Shown here in pieces: positions 36,390-45,082 of a stretch of 64,000 nt of DNA. The stretch is taken from positions 1,240,001-1,304,000 of the forward strand of contig NZ_FXAX01000001.1 of NCBI RefSeq assembly GCF_900177805.1, given 5' to 3'. How positions within the stretch are numbered: position 1 is the first letter of the stretch; the number at the start of each line of letters is the position of its first letter. The position numbers were made by a program, and so were the translations under genes. The DNA is from Fibrobacter sp. UWB13. GTDB taxonomy: Bacteria; Fibrobacterota; Fibrobacteria; Fibrobacterales; Fibrobacteraceae. A model generated the notes under the pieces. It ran no database searches, was not told the origin of the DNA, and was given only the letters and a program-made list of their open reading frames with translations.

Positions 36390-37040
36390 TTAGTTACCTT
36401 CTGGAACAAAATAAGTCGTTTGACTTGGGCAGGACGCAATCGCGTTCAATACCATCTGCAAATGGCTTTCGTTATGGACAAAATCGATATTATCCGTATT
36501 AATAATCAGCACAGGAGCATCCGTGTAATGCCAAAAATGATGGTCATAACGGTCCTGCAAATCGCTCAGGTAGTTACCGTCAATGGTCTTTTCCATCGCG
36601 CGACCACGACCCCTGATGCGTTGTAAAAGCGTCGAGACGCTCGCCTGTAAATAGACAACGTAATCCGGCTTGCGGATATCGTGGTTCAAGGCGTTCGACA
36701 CCTGGTCGTACATGGCAAGTTCGTTTTCGGTGAGGTTCTGCGAGGCAAAGATGCGGTCTTTGTCAAACGTGTAATCGCTCACCAGCAAATCGTGGAATAA
36801 ATCACTCTGCAAAGCGGAATTCTGGAGTTGCTTAAAACGGTCGAGCAAAAAGAAAAGCTGTGTCTGGAAAGCGTATGCCGAGCGGTTTTCATAAAACTTC
36901 GGGAGGAACGGGTTTTCGGCAAAGTTTTCTTCGATGAACATGGCGTTCCAACGTTCACAAATGGCTTTGGCAAGTGAAGTCTTTCCGACACCAATTACAC
37001 CTTCAATCGCCATAAAATGAATTTTCTTGTCCAAAAGCAT
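36390..37040 (-). CDS. deoxynucleoside kinase (dNK family)
   Basis: 216 residues. Salvage kinase phosphorylating deoxynucleosides. P-loop EGVIGVGKTSLAK at 13-25, followed by EENFAENPFLPKFYE, LVSDYTFDKDRIFAS (the DRS/DxF-type motif) and RGRAMEKTIDGNYL, the LID region. Its ATG overlaps the folK stop. The folK-dNK pairing is common in the Bacteroidetes-Chlorobi-Fibrobacteres group. Substrate preference (dA/dG versus dT) cannot be read confidently. Confidence 0.9.
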   Translation of the reverse strand: MLLDKKIHFMAIEGVIGVGKTSLAKAICERWNAMFIEENFAENPFLPKFYENRSAYAFQTQLFFLLDRFKQLQNSALQSDLFHDLLVSDYTFDKDRIFASQNLTENELAMYDQVSNALNHDIRKPDYVVYLQASVSTLLQRIRGRGRAMEKTIDGNYLSDLQDRYDHHFWHYTDAPVLIINTDNIDFVHNESHLQMVLNAIASCPSQTTYFVPEGN

Positions 37041-37549
37041 CAGGGTTCCTCCCCTTCAATGACGCGGAACGGAATCTTTTCTTCTTTTTCAAGCAATTCC
37101 GTTAGCAAGTCCTTCACGGTCTTGTTCGTCTTCGGGTCCACCCAGTCCGGCGCAATGTCGCACAGCGGCACCAGCACAAACTGACGGTTATAAATCTGCA
37201 AATGCGGAATATTCGGGCGTCCAGAACACACTTCGCGACCGAAGAACAGCAAATCCAGGTCGACCTCCCTAGAATTCCAATGTCCACGGTCCTTACGCCC
37301 AAGAATAAGCTCGGAGCCCTTCAAATAATAGAGTAACTTTACGGGATCGCCATCGTACCAGAAGCTCACCACCTGGTTAAAATAAGGACCCTGACCCGCC
37401 GGTCCAACAGGAGGCGTCTCATAAATCGGGCTTTCAACCCAGCCACCTGCGCTTATACGGCGAAGCATATCTCTCCCGGCTTTCAAGTGAGCCGAGCGGT
37501 CAGGAAGATTGCTTCCGAGTGCTATATATACTCTATTTAAGGAATCCAC
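37040..37549 (-). CDS. folK: 2-amino-4-hydroxy-6-hydroxymethyldihydropteridine pyrophosphokinase
   Basis: 169 residues. Transfers pyrophosphate from ATP in folate synthesis. Family signatures: IALGSNLPDRSAHL (8-21), ETPPVGPAGQGPYFNQVV, and RGHWNSREVDLDLLFFG with the metal Asp pair. GTG start at 37549 with a weak ribosome site. First gene of the three-gene operon; upstream lies the heptamer-rich spacer. Confidence 0.95.
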   Translation of the reverse strand: MDSLNRVYIALGSNLPDRSAHLKAGRDMLRRISAGGWVESPIYETPPVGPAGQGPYFNQVVSFWYDGDPVKLLYYLKGSELILGRKDRGHWNSREVDLDLLFFGREVCSGRPNIPHLQIYNRQFVLVPLCDIAPDWVDPKTNKTVKDLLTELLEKEEKIPFRVIEGEEP

Positions 37550-37858
37550 GCCCCAAATATAGTCAATTTCTAGTTATTAGTTATTGATTATAGGTCGTTA
37601 GTCATTGGTCATTAGTTACTAGTGATTAAAAAATTTTTCTAACAACTAATAACTAGTGACTAAGAACTCCCAATATTTTTCATAAAAAAAAATTTTTTTA
37701 TGACATTTCACAAAATTTAATGTATCTTTTAAGCCGTTCCGCAGTTTCGGGACATAATATTAATTATCAATAAAATTTATGGGGCAACAAGCCCTTATTG
37801 TCGTTTCAATTATATCGTCTATTTCATTTTTTGAAATATGTAATTATAGGACGCTATC
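37550..37858. other. 309 bp divergent spacer folK / rho
   Basis: No gene. Holds opposed heptamer arrays (37571-37670), then an AT-rich rho leader with a small hairpin (GGGCAACAAGCCC, 37782-37794) about 65 bp before the rho GTG. Leader hairpins could be involved in rho autoregulation, but this is inference. Confidence 0.6.
37571..37670. repeat. heptamer arrays in opposed orientation
   Basis: Left arm TAGTTAT-TAGTTAT-TGATTAT-AGGTCGT-TAGTCAT-TGGTCAT-TAGTTAC-TAGTGAT, then after a 12 bp A/T-rich centre the reverse orientation CTAACAA-CTAATAA-CTAGTGA-CTAAGAA. The two arms can pair imperfectly. Confidence 0.8.
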
Positions 37859-39928
37859 GTGCCCAGAACACCTAAAAATCAGAATTTAGAACAAAACGTT
37901 CAAACACAGTCTTTGACAGATCTCGTTTACCCCGAAAGCACAGGCATCCCTGTTCCCGAATATTTAGGAACGGTTGACAAACTGCCGGACAATACCGAAG
38001 AAGTTCCTCAACCTAAACGCCGAGGCAGAAAACCAAATCCTAAGACGAAGGCACGCAAAGGACCTGCATTAGAACAGAACGTCCAAGCCGAAACCGAACC
38101 AGAATTTCAAGAAAAGAAACAGCCGGTCGATGGTATAGCAGCTGCTGAAAAGCGCCTCGCCGAGCAGTACGGTGTCGCAAACATCGATGCCATCACAGAA
38201 CCGATTTACACCGGCGAACAGAACTACAAACCAGCCGAATCTACCGAAGAAAACGCATTCGTAAGCGAAAACACCAGCGAAGCCGTTATCCCGCAGAATG
38301 GCGATATGGCTCAAGCACAAGCAGAAAACCAAGGTGAAGTTGCCACCGATCACAATGCAGATCCGAACGCCCAGCAGCAAGGTGAAGCCCAAGCTCAGAA
38401 CGGTGAAGGTCAAGATGACCGCCGCTTCAATAACCAGAACGGTAAATTCAACAAGTTCAATAAGAACAACAAGTTCAACAAGAACAACCGCAACAACCGC
38501 AATTTCCAGCAGCAAGAAGAATTTGTCGACGACTCTGCAACGCTCCCGGCACCGGGTTCCGAAGCTATTTTAAAGGCAAAGGAAAACTGGCTCAAGTTCC
38601 GCAAGCTCTCCATGAGCGAACTCCAGGAACTCGCCGTGCAGAAGGAAGTGGACTTCCGCAGAATGAGGAAGCAGTCCCTCAACTACATTTTGCAGAGCCT
38701 CGAAAATGAAGGCAATATAATTTATACGGAAGGCGTTCTCGAAGTCACGCCACAGGGTCACGGGTTCCTCCGCATGCCGGATCAGAACTACCAGACAAGC
38801 ACCGACGACGTTTACGTGAGCCAAAACCTTATCCGTAAATTCAATCTCAAGATTGGCGATACAATTGAAGGTCTCGTCCGCACGCCTCGCGAACAAGATA
38901 AGTACTTTTCCATGCGCCGCATCGACCGCGTGAACTTTGAAGAACCGGACAAGATGCGCCGCCGTGTGGCATTCGAATATTTAACGCCAATCCACCCGGA
39001 AGAAAAGATCCACCTCGAATGGAACGAAACGGAATTCAGCACCCGCATCATGGACGTTTTCTCCCCGATCGGTAAGGGTCAGCGCAGTATCATCCTCGCC
39101 CCTCCGCGTACCGGTAAGACCGTTCTCTTGCAGAACATAACCCGCGCTATTGCGAAGAACCATCCTGAAATCATCCTGATTACACTCCTCATCGACGAAC
39201 GTCCGGAAGAAGTCACGGAAATGCGCGACATCATCACAGACATTAAGGAAAAGGCTGCTGAAAAAGGGATCGAAATCAAGGCTGAAGTTGTTGCATCGAC
39301 GTTCGACGAACCGCCTGAGCACCACACCCGCGTCGCCAACATGGTTTTGGAAAAGGCAAAGCGCCTCGTCGAAAGCCAGAAGGACGTTGTGATCTTGCTC
39401 GACTCCATCACGCGTTTCGCCCGTGCAAACAACGTTGTCATCCCGCACTCCGGCAAGATTTTGTCTGGCGGTGTGGACGCTAACGCCATGCAGTTCCCGA
39501 AGAAGTTCTTCGGTGCCGCCCGTAAGATTCAGGACAAGATTCGTACCATCAAGAACGAAGACGGCTCGATTAGCGAAGAAGTCCAGAAGAACGGTTCCCT
39601 TACCATCATCGGTACAGCCCTTATTGAAACCGGCAGCCGTATGGACGAAGTGATCTTCGAAGAATTCAAGGGCACCGGCAACATGGAACTCGTGCTTGAC
39701 CGCCGCATCGCCGAAAAGCGCATTTGGCCCGCCATTGACGTGTTTAAGTCCGGCACCCGTAAGGAAGAACGTTTGCTTACGATGCTTGAACAGAATGCCG
39801 CCTGGAACTTCAGACGCGGTAGCCAGAACGAGACGGAAACGGGCATCATGGAGAACCTGCTCAAGCTTTTGAACAAGTTTAAGACAAACTCTGAGCTTAT
39901 GAGCGCTCTTTCTAAACCCAAAGACTAA
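37859..39928 (+). CDS. rho: transcription termination factor Rho with long Asn-rich N-terminal extension
   Basis: 689 residues; GTG start preceded by AGGA. Residues 1-240 are low-complexity and predicted disordered: Lys/Pro-rich start, Gln/Glu/Ala middle, then a run of Asn/Lys/Phe (~190-217, KFNKFNKNNKFNKNN). Core Rho follows: RNA-binding N-domain (SMSELQELAVQKEVDFRR; GVLEVTPQGHGFLR), Walker A APPRTGKTVLL near 414, IDERPEEVTEM, LLDSITRFARANN, Q-loop GGVDANAMQFPKKFFGAARK. Hexameric helicase that ends untranslated transcripts. The extension is much longer than in E. coli Rho (419 residues). Terminator downstream. Confidence 0.97.
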   Translation: MPRTPKNQNLEQNVQTQSLTDLVYPESTGIPVPEYLGTVDKLPDNTEEVPQPKRRGRKPNPKTKARKGPALEQNVQAETEPEFQEKKQPVDGIAAAEKRLAEQYGVANIDAITEPIYTGEQNYKPAESTEENAFVSENTSEAVIPQNGDMAQAQAENQGEVATDHNADPNAQQQGEAQAQNGEGQDDRRFNNQNGKFNKFNKNNKFNKNNRNNRNFQQQEEFVDDSATLPAPGSEAILKAKENWLKFRKLSMSELQELAVQKEVDFRRMRKQSLNYILQSLENEGNIIYTEGVLEVTPQGHGFLRMPDQNYQTSTDDVYVSQNLIRKFNLKIGDTIEGLVRTPREQDKYFSMRRIDRVNFEEPDKMRRRVAFEYLTPIHPEEKIHLEWNETEFSTRIMDVFSPIGKGQRSIILAPPRTGKTVLLQNITRAIAKNHPEIILITLLIDERPEEVTEMRDIITDIKEKAAEKGIEIKAEVVASTFDEPPEHHTRVANMVLEKAKRLVESQKDVVILLDSITRFARANNVVIPHSGKILSGGVDANAMQFPKKFFGAARKIQDKIRTIKNEDGSISEEVQKNGSLTIIGTALIETGSRMDEVIFEEFKGTGNMELVLDRRIAEKRIWPAIDVFKSGTRKEERLLTMLEQNAAWNFRRGSQNETETGIMENLLKLLNKFKTNSELMSALSKPKD

Positions 39929-39953
39929 TACAAATTCGGCTAAAACCCAGCCA

Positions 39954-39988
39954 AACAGCCCGCCAAAAGCGCGGGCTGTTCTTTTTTA
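39954..39988 (+). terminator. intrinsic terminator of rho
   Basis: AACAGCCCGC-CAAAAGC-GCGGGCTGTT (10 bp stem, 39954-39980) followed by CTTTTTTACG. Confidence 0.92.
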
Positions 39989-39992
39989 CGCT

Positions 39993-40062
39993 TGTCATGC
40001 CCGTCTCCGAACGGGCATCGCCTTTTTATCCCCTGTCATGCCGGACTTTGTTCCGGCATCGC
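39993..40062. repeat. two tandem REP-like palindromes
   Basis: First: TGTC-ATGCCCGT-CTCCGA-ACGGGCAT (39997-40018). Second: TGTC-ATGCCGGA-CTTTGT-TCCGGCAT (40038-40059), with stem bases changed in both arms so pairing is preserved. Confidence 0.88.
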
Positions 40063-40119
40063 CATTTGGACATCGAAAATATTTTTACGTTTACTACGAA
40101 ATTTTAAAAAGGAATAAAA

Positions 40120-40926
40120 ATGAACACTACGATTTTCTTTGCCGGTACTGGTAACATGGGCGGAGCCATCCTCCGCGGTCTTTTGAACGCAGGCACAGAC
40201 GCCAAGAACATTTTCTTCTTTGACCCGAGCGACAAGGCTGCCGAAGCCGTGAGCGCCCTCGGTTGCGTCCGCGTCAAGAGCTTTGCCGAAGGCATCGAAA
40301 AGGCTAACGTCACGTTCCTCTGCGTCAAGCCGCAGATTTTCAAGCTCGTCGCCGCCGAATGGAAGGCAGCCGCATCCGCTCTCAAGAGCGAAAAGACGTT
40401 CATCAGCATCATGGCAGGTGTTGCCCGCAAGAGCCTCATCGAAGTGCTCGGTGAAAAGAACCAGGTGCTCCGCGTGATGCCGAACTTGCCGCTCACTGTT
40501 GGCAAGGGCTCCGTTGGCCTTGCCACCGACGGCGTCTCCGAAGAAACGCTCAAGCTCGCCGAAGAAATCTTTGGCAACATCGGCGTGACCTGCCGCGTTG
40601 CAGAATCCCTCATCGACGCCGTGACCGGACTTTCCGGCAGCGCCCCTGCTTACGTCTTTGAATTCATCGAAGGTCTTACCCGCGGCGGCGTAAAGGCTGG
40701 TCTTACCCGCGATGTCGCTTTGAAGCTCGCCCTCGGCACCATCGAAGGCAGCGTCGAACTCGTCAAGCAGTCTGGCAAGAGCCCGAGCGACCTCTGCGCT
40801 ATGGTTTGCTCTCCGGCAGGCACGACAATCGCAGGCATCGACGCCCTCGAAGAAGGCGCATTCCGCAGCACGCTTATCAAGGCTGTTGTCGCCGGCACAA
40901 ACCGCAGCAAGGAATTGGGCAAGTAA
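40120..40926 (+). CDS. proC: pyrroline-5-carboxylate reductase
   Basis: 268 residues. Last step of proline synthesis, NAD(P)H reduction of P5C. Rossmann motif FAGTGNMGGAILRGL (7-21), LCVKPQ, MAGVARKSLIE, VMPNLPLTVGKG, and the P5CR signature LSGSAPAYVFEFIEGLTRGGVKAGLTR. C-terminal GTTIAGIDALEEGAFRSTLIKAV is standard. Followed after 3 bp by a sigma-54 activator gene. Confidence 0.97.
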   Translation: MNTTIFFAGTGNMGGAILRGLLNAGTDAKNIFFFDPSDKAAEAVSALGCVRVKSFAEGIEKANVTFLCVKPQIFKLVAAEWKAAASALKSEKTFISIMAGVARKSLIEVLGEKNQVLRVMPNLPLTVGKGSVGLATDGVSEETLKLAEEIFGNIGVTCRVAESLIDAVTGLSGSAPAYVFEFIEGLTRGGVKAGLTRDVALKLALGTIEGSVELVKQSGKSPSDLCAMVCSPAGTTIAGIDALEEGAFRSTLIKAVVAGTNRSKELGK

Positions 40927-40929
40927 CAA

Positions 40930-42300
40930 GTGCGCCCGTCCATCGACTTTTTCACAAAAGAAACTTCGACGTCCTCGTTCATCTTGGACGTCCTTTCTTC
41001 TGTGGATAACACCGTCGATGTCCACACTCCCACAAGCGACGAGGCACCCGAAATCGCAGAAAATTTGCGTTTTCCACTCGCGCCCATCGTCATTTGGGAC
41101 CTTGATTCTTTCACTGCAAAAAACGCAGAACTGCTTTCGAGACTTCGCGACTTTAGCCCAGATTCCATGATTCTCGCCTACGCGGAATCTCCCGAAAGCT
41201 ACACCGAAGTTTCAAGCAAACTCTACGACACGATTCTCTCCGTCGAAGCACTTCGCCTCCACTTGATGAGCAAGATTGCGAGGCTCAAGGAAATCTACAA
41301 CGCAAAGCGCATTTTCCGCGAAAGAATGTCGCACCTCGTTGGCAAAAGCGATGCCATGCAGCGCCTCCGCAAGAACGTAGAACGCGCCATTTTGCACACA
41401 GGCCCCGTCCTTATTCAAGGCGAATCGGGCGTTGGCAAGGACCTGGTCGCAAGAGCTATCGCCTGCGTTTACGACAAATTCGTCACTGTCAACTGCAGCG
41501 CCATTCCGGAATCACTTTTCGAAAGTGAACTTTTCGGTCACACGCGCGGAGCATTCACAGGCGCCCAAAACGAACGCATCGGTCTTTTCGAAGATGCAAA
41601 CGGTGGCGCCATCTTCCTGGACGAAATCGGCGACATGCCGCTCCACGCTCAAGTCAAGCTTTTGCGCGTCATCCAGAATCACGAAATCCGCCCCATCGGT
41701 GCAAACAAGACGCGACACATCGACGTGCGCATCATCGCCGCTACAAACCGCGACCTCCGCGAAGAAATTCGCGAGAAGCGTTTTCGCGAAGACCTTTATT
41801 ACCGCCTGAACGTGATTCCGATGCAGCTTTCACCGCTCCGCGACCGCAAAGAAGACATCGAAGACTTGGCGAATTACTTTATCCGCCAGTACTCGCCTGC
41901 AGGCGAACCTTATACGCTCTCGCCTGAAGCGTTGCAAAAGCTCCAGAATCACAACTGGCCAGGCAACATTCGCGAACTCGAAAACGTCATCCAGCGCGCC
42001 CTCTGCTTTACCGACCCAGGCGTTTTACGCGCTGAAGATTTGCAAATTGACGAAAATTCCGACAACAATTCAGTGAGTTTCACAAGTGCAGATCGCGCAG
42101 CCATAAAAGCATTCAACGCGAGCAATTACGAAGAATTTCGCGAATTGCAGCTCGACGAAGAACGAGAATTTTTGAAATCGACCATCCGCAATTGCGATGG
42201 TTCCGTAAGCCTTGCCGCCGAACGGCTCCGTATGAACCGCACAGCCCTTTACAACCGACTCACACGACTCGGCTTAAGCGTTAAAAACGTTCAATCTTAA
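40930..42300 (+). CDS. sigma-54-dependent transcriptional activator with atypical receiver-like N-terminus
   Basis: 456 residues, GTG start 3 bp after proC and without clear SD. Residues 1-120 look receiver-like (APIVIWDLDSF, LILAYAES region) but the standard phospho-acceptor Asp pattern and Lys are not evident. AAA+ domain ~135-375: Walker A IQGESGVGKDLVARAIA (~163), GAFTGAQ (~207), IFLDEIGDMPLHAQ, RFREDLYYRLNV. C-terminal Fis-type helix-turn-helix: GSVSLAAERLRMNRTALYNRLTRLGL. Binds an enhancer and opens sigma-54 promoters. No histidine kinase adjacent. Tail overlaps the convergent TraB/GumN gene by 20 bp. Confidence 0.93.
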   Translation: MRPSIDFFTKETSTSSFILDVLSSVDNTVDVHTPTSDEAPEIAENLRFPLAPIVIWDLDSFTAKNAELLSRLRDFSPDSMILAYAESPESYTEVSSKLYDTILSVEALRLHLMSKIARLKEIYNAKRIFRERMSHLVGKSDAMQRLRKNVERAILHTGPVLIQGESGVGKDLVARAIACVYDKFVTVNCSAIPESLFESELFGHTRGAFTGAQNERIGLFEDANGGAIFLDEIGDMPLHAQVKLLRVIQNHEIRPIGANKTRHIDVRIIAATNRDLREEIREKRFREDLYYRLNVIPMQLSPLRDRKEDIEDLANYFIRQYSPAGEPYTLSPEALQKLQNHNWPGNIRELENVIQRALCFTDPGVLRAEDLQIDENSDNNSVSFTSADRAAIKAFNASNYEEFRELQLDEEREFLKSTIRNCDGSVSLAAERLRMNRTALYNRLTRLGLSVKNVQS

Positions 42301-43234
42301 AACCGCGCTTGCGAAGCGCATCAATCACGTTGTCTTTTTCAAGCGCCAAGTGCGCTACACCGACCACAACAAAAACGTTTCTATCTTCGCGCAAGAAAGT
42401 CGCAATTGATTCCGCCATTTTGGCATTGCGATTCACATAAACACGTTGTTCAAAACCATCCTTGAACTTTTGATCGCTAGACAACGATTCATCGCTTTCG
42501 TCTTCTTCATCATCTTTGTTCAACAAGCTACGCAATAAATCGTCATCACCCGTTTTCCAGGCATGAATCAAATTACCCACAAGCGTTTCAAAATCTGCAA
42601 TTTCACGTAAAGTCGTCTTTAAGTAATACACACCCGCCGAATCCGATTCCGTCGTATCTGCAAGCGCGCCAATCTGTTCTTCTGCAGTTTCCAAGCCGAC
42701 AATGGCCTTGCCATCTGACGCCGCTCTATCCAAAAGCACATAGTCAATCCCATATTCAGGATTCAATCCGGCCTGTTCAAATGCATACGCACTAAGCGTT
42801 GTCGCTACAAGCCAGGGGCGCATTTTTTCAAACACCACCATAGGAATATCCCAGGCCGCACAAAGGCTATCTAAAGACTTCCACATTTCTGGCGGCAGAA
42901 TATCTCGAAGCAACCTATCTTCAAGCATTCCCTGCGAAACCGATTCCTTGCCAATCTCCTTCACGACTTCTTCATCGTTCATGTTGAGTTCGACGGCAAG
43001 CTCATCCGAACGTGCAAACGCAGAATCAATCACAGGAGCAAGCGGGTACAAAGTCGAATCCGCCAAATGGATACTCCCCAGCACCCACACCGAAGAATTC
43101 TCATCGGACACTTTCCAAAAGAAATGCTTTTGTTCCGATGAACCTGCCGTACTCCGGTTACCCGCACACGATGACAAGCATAGCGCAACACAAAACACAC
43201 CAATAGCGTAAAATAAAATCAAAGAGCGTCGCAT
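42281..43234 (-). CDS. TraB/GumN family lipoprotein
   Basis: 317 residues; signal peptide ends ALCLSSCAGN, a lipobox. TraB/GumN hallmarks: VWVLGSIHLADSTLYP (GxxH), the central GLET (IVGLETAEEQ), and VFVVVGVAHLALEKDNVI. The family (erythromycin-esterase/Tiki-like fold) includes metal-dependent peptidase-like proteins, substrate unknown here. Its ATG lies 16 bp inside the ABC ATPase gene, implying that the three genes are one operon. Contains an acidic insert DDEEDESDESLSSD. Confidence 0.88.
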   Translation of the reverse strand: MRRSLILFYAIGVFCVALCLSSCAGNRSTAGSSEQKHFFWKVSDENSSVWVLGSIHLADSTLYPLAPVIDSAFARSDELAVELNMNDEEVVKEIGKESVSQGMLEDRLLRDILPPEMWKSLDSLCAAWDIPMVVFEKMRPWLVATTLSAYAFEQAGLNPEYGIDYVLLDRAASDGKAIVGLETAEEQIGALADTTESDSAGVYYLKTTLREIADFETLVGNLIHAWKTGDDDLLRSLLNKDDEEDESDESLSSDQKFKDGFEQRVYVNRNAKMAESIATFLREDRNVFVVVGVAHLALEKDNVIDALRKRGFKIERF

Positions 43235-43971
43235 ATTTCCGTCCAGTCTAAAAGTCCATTTTTTCGAGCATCCGCAGCCGAAGCCACCTTTACCGTTCCG
43301 CCATTTACAACCATAATCTTATCGCAATAGCGTTCCGCGTATTCCACGGAATGCGTCGAAACAACAATGCCCATTTGGCGTTCCACGGCGATTTTCTTGA
43401 GCAACCTAAAAAGCGCATGGCTACGCGGAATATCCAAAAACGCATTCGGTTCATCGAGCAACAAGATTTTCACCTGCTGCGCCACAGCCTCTGCCAAAAA
43501 CACGCGGCTGCGTTCACCATCGCTCAATTCTGCAATCGGGCGATTTGCAAAATTTGCCACATCCAAAAGCGCCATCGAATTTTCGACAATGCGATTATCT
43601 TCTTCTGTGCGGCTGTCAAAAATTCCAGAATACGGCGAACGTCCCAAGCGCACAAATTCACTCACGCTCATTCGCGGGGGCACCGCACTCGACATTCGAA
43701 CAAGCGAGATTTCCTGAGCACGTTCACGAGGCGCCCATTCCGTAAGAGATTTCCCTTCAAGCGAAACCTCGCCTGCCACCGGCGCAAGTAAGCCTGCAAA
43801 CGTTTTCAAAAGAGAACTCTTGCCGCAACCATTCTCGCCCATCAAAGCTACAACATTTCCCGATGCAAGCGAAAAATCAAACGGGAATTTCATCGACGGG
43901 AGCGCTTTACCATAGCCGACAAGCAAATCCTTACATTCCAGCAAAATGTTCTGCGATTCAACACTGGTCAT
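43219..43971 (-). CDS. FecE/BtuD-type ABC transporter ATPase
   Basis: 250 residues. Walker A ALMGENGCGKSSLLKT (43-58), signature LSDGERSRVFLAEAVA, Walker B KILLLDEPNAFLDI, and switch His in VVSTHSVEYAERY. It powers uptake of an iron complex, heme or corrinoid with the FecCD permease encoded 9 bp upstream. No substrate-binding protein or TonB receptor is present in the window, so the substrate remains unknown. Confidence 0.93.
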   Translation of the reverse strand: MTSVESQNILLECKDLLVGYGKALPSMKFPFDFSLASGNVVALMGENGCGKSSLLKTFAGLLAPVAGEVSLEGKSLTEWAPRERAQEISLVRMSSAVPPRMSVSEFVRLGRSPYSGIFDSRTEEDNRIVENSMALLDVANFANRPIAELSDGERSRVFLAEAVAQQVKILLLDEPNAFLDIPRSHALFRLLKKIAVERQMGIVVSTHSVEYAERYCDKIMVVNGGTVKVASAADARKNGLLDWTEICDAL

Positions 43972-43980
43972 AAAAGCCCC

Positions 43981-44952
43981 CTAAAGACGCGCACCGGAAC
44001 CGCGCACAAGCACCCACAAAATCACAGGTACGCCCACCAGCGAAAGCACAGCATTCAACGGCACCGAAGCCGGGAAGAGCCCGCCCAAAAGCGCAAGTGC
44101 CACACCGCACAACGCGGCCCCGGGCAAAAGTACGCGATGGTTCGTCGTCTTGAAAAGCAGATAAGCTAAATGAGGCACCGCAATTCCGATGAACGCGACA
44201 GGCCCGCAAAACGCTGTCGTAGCACCCGCCAAAAGGCTCGCCCCGAGCAACACGCAAATCTTGGAACGCTTCACGTTCAACCCAAGCCCATGTGCAAAAT
44301 CATCGCCCAAAAGCGCCGCATTCAAGTACCGCAGCGAAACGCCTATCATCACCAATCCCACAAGCACTGCCGCCACAAAAATCCAGACATCACCGAGCGT
44401 CACGCGCCCAAAGCTACCCATGCCCCACGCCACATAAACGCGCAGCGATTCCGAAGAATTCCCTGCAATCAAGACGCTCACAATTGAATCGATAAAGTAG
44501 CCCGTCAAAAGTCCAACAATCAAAAGCACGCCCGTCTGCGCAAAACGCGTCGCCGCAAACATCACGACAAGCGTCACAAGCAAAGCCCCAAGCGCCGCCG
44601 AGCCCAACACGCCGACACTACCAAAGCCAATTCCCGCCAAAAGCGCAAGCGCCACACCCAAACTAGCACCACTGCTAATGCCAAGTACAAACGGTCCCGC
44701 CAGCGGATTCCGGAACACCGTCTGTAGCGACAAGCCCGACACCGCAAGCGACGCACCCGCCAAAATCGCGGCAATCATTCGCGGGATTCTCAAGTTCCAC
44801 AAAATGTTCGACGAAACATCCGCACCCGGGCTAAACAGCGCCTGCACCACCGACGAAAACGGAATGTTCACCGCACCAAAGCAAAGCGTCGCCACGCACA
44901 GCAACACAATCAAAATCACCAACGCAATAAAACCAATCAATAAACGACGCAA
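43981..44952 (-). CDS. FecCD-family ABC transporter permease
   Basis: About 323 residues; start chosen at TTG 44952, preceded by GGAGG at 5 nt; an earlier in-frame TTG at 44964 overlaps the SD. Eight to ten hydrophobic segments. FecCD landmarks: RIPRMIAAILAGASLAVSGL, NPLAGPFVLGISSGASLG, AFCGPVAFIGIAVPHLAY, and LLPGAALCGVAL. First gene of the permease-ATPase-TraB operon. Likely imports a siderophore, heme or vitamin B12. Confidence 0.93.
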   Translation of the reverse strand: MRRLLIGFIALVILIVLLCVATLCFGAVNIPFSSVVQALFSPGADVSSNILWNLRIPRMIAAILAGASLAVSGLSLQTVFRNPLAGPFVLGISSGASLGVALALLAGIGFGSVGVLGSAALGALLVTLVVMFAATRFAQTGVLLIVGLLTGYFIDSIVSVLIAGNSSESLRVYVAWGMGSFGRVTLGDVWIFVAAVLVGLVMIGVSLRYLNAALLGDDFAHGLGLNVKRSKICVLLGASLLAGATTAFCGPVAFIGIAVPHLAYLLFKTTNHRVLLPGAALCGVALALLGGLFPASVPLNAVLSLVGVPVILWVLVRGSGARL

Positions 44953-45082
44953 GCGAACCTCCAATTATTCAAAAACAACCATAGAAAATTTCAACAAATT
45001 TATAAAAAGCTCCGATTCAATACATCTGAATAATACAAAAAAGCATTTGAGCGACAAGACAATAATTTCTATCTTTCCCACC

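Noticed and set aside
44678-45082. N-terminal extension of nspC
   Set aside because: No support upstream of the MLDYSQVPSPCF start; the extra frame overlaps the FecCD permease gene.
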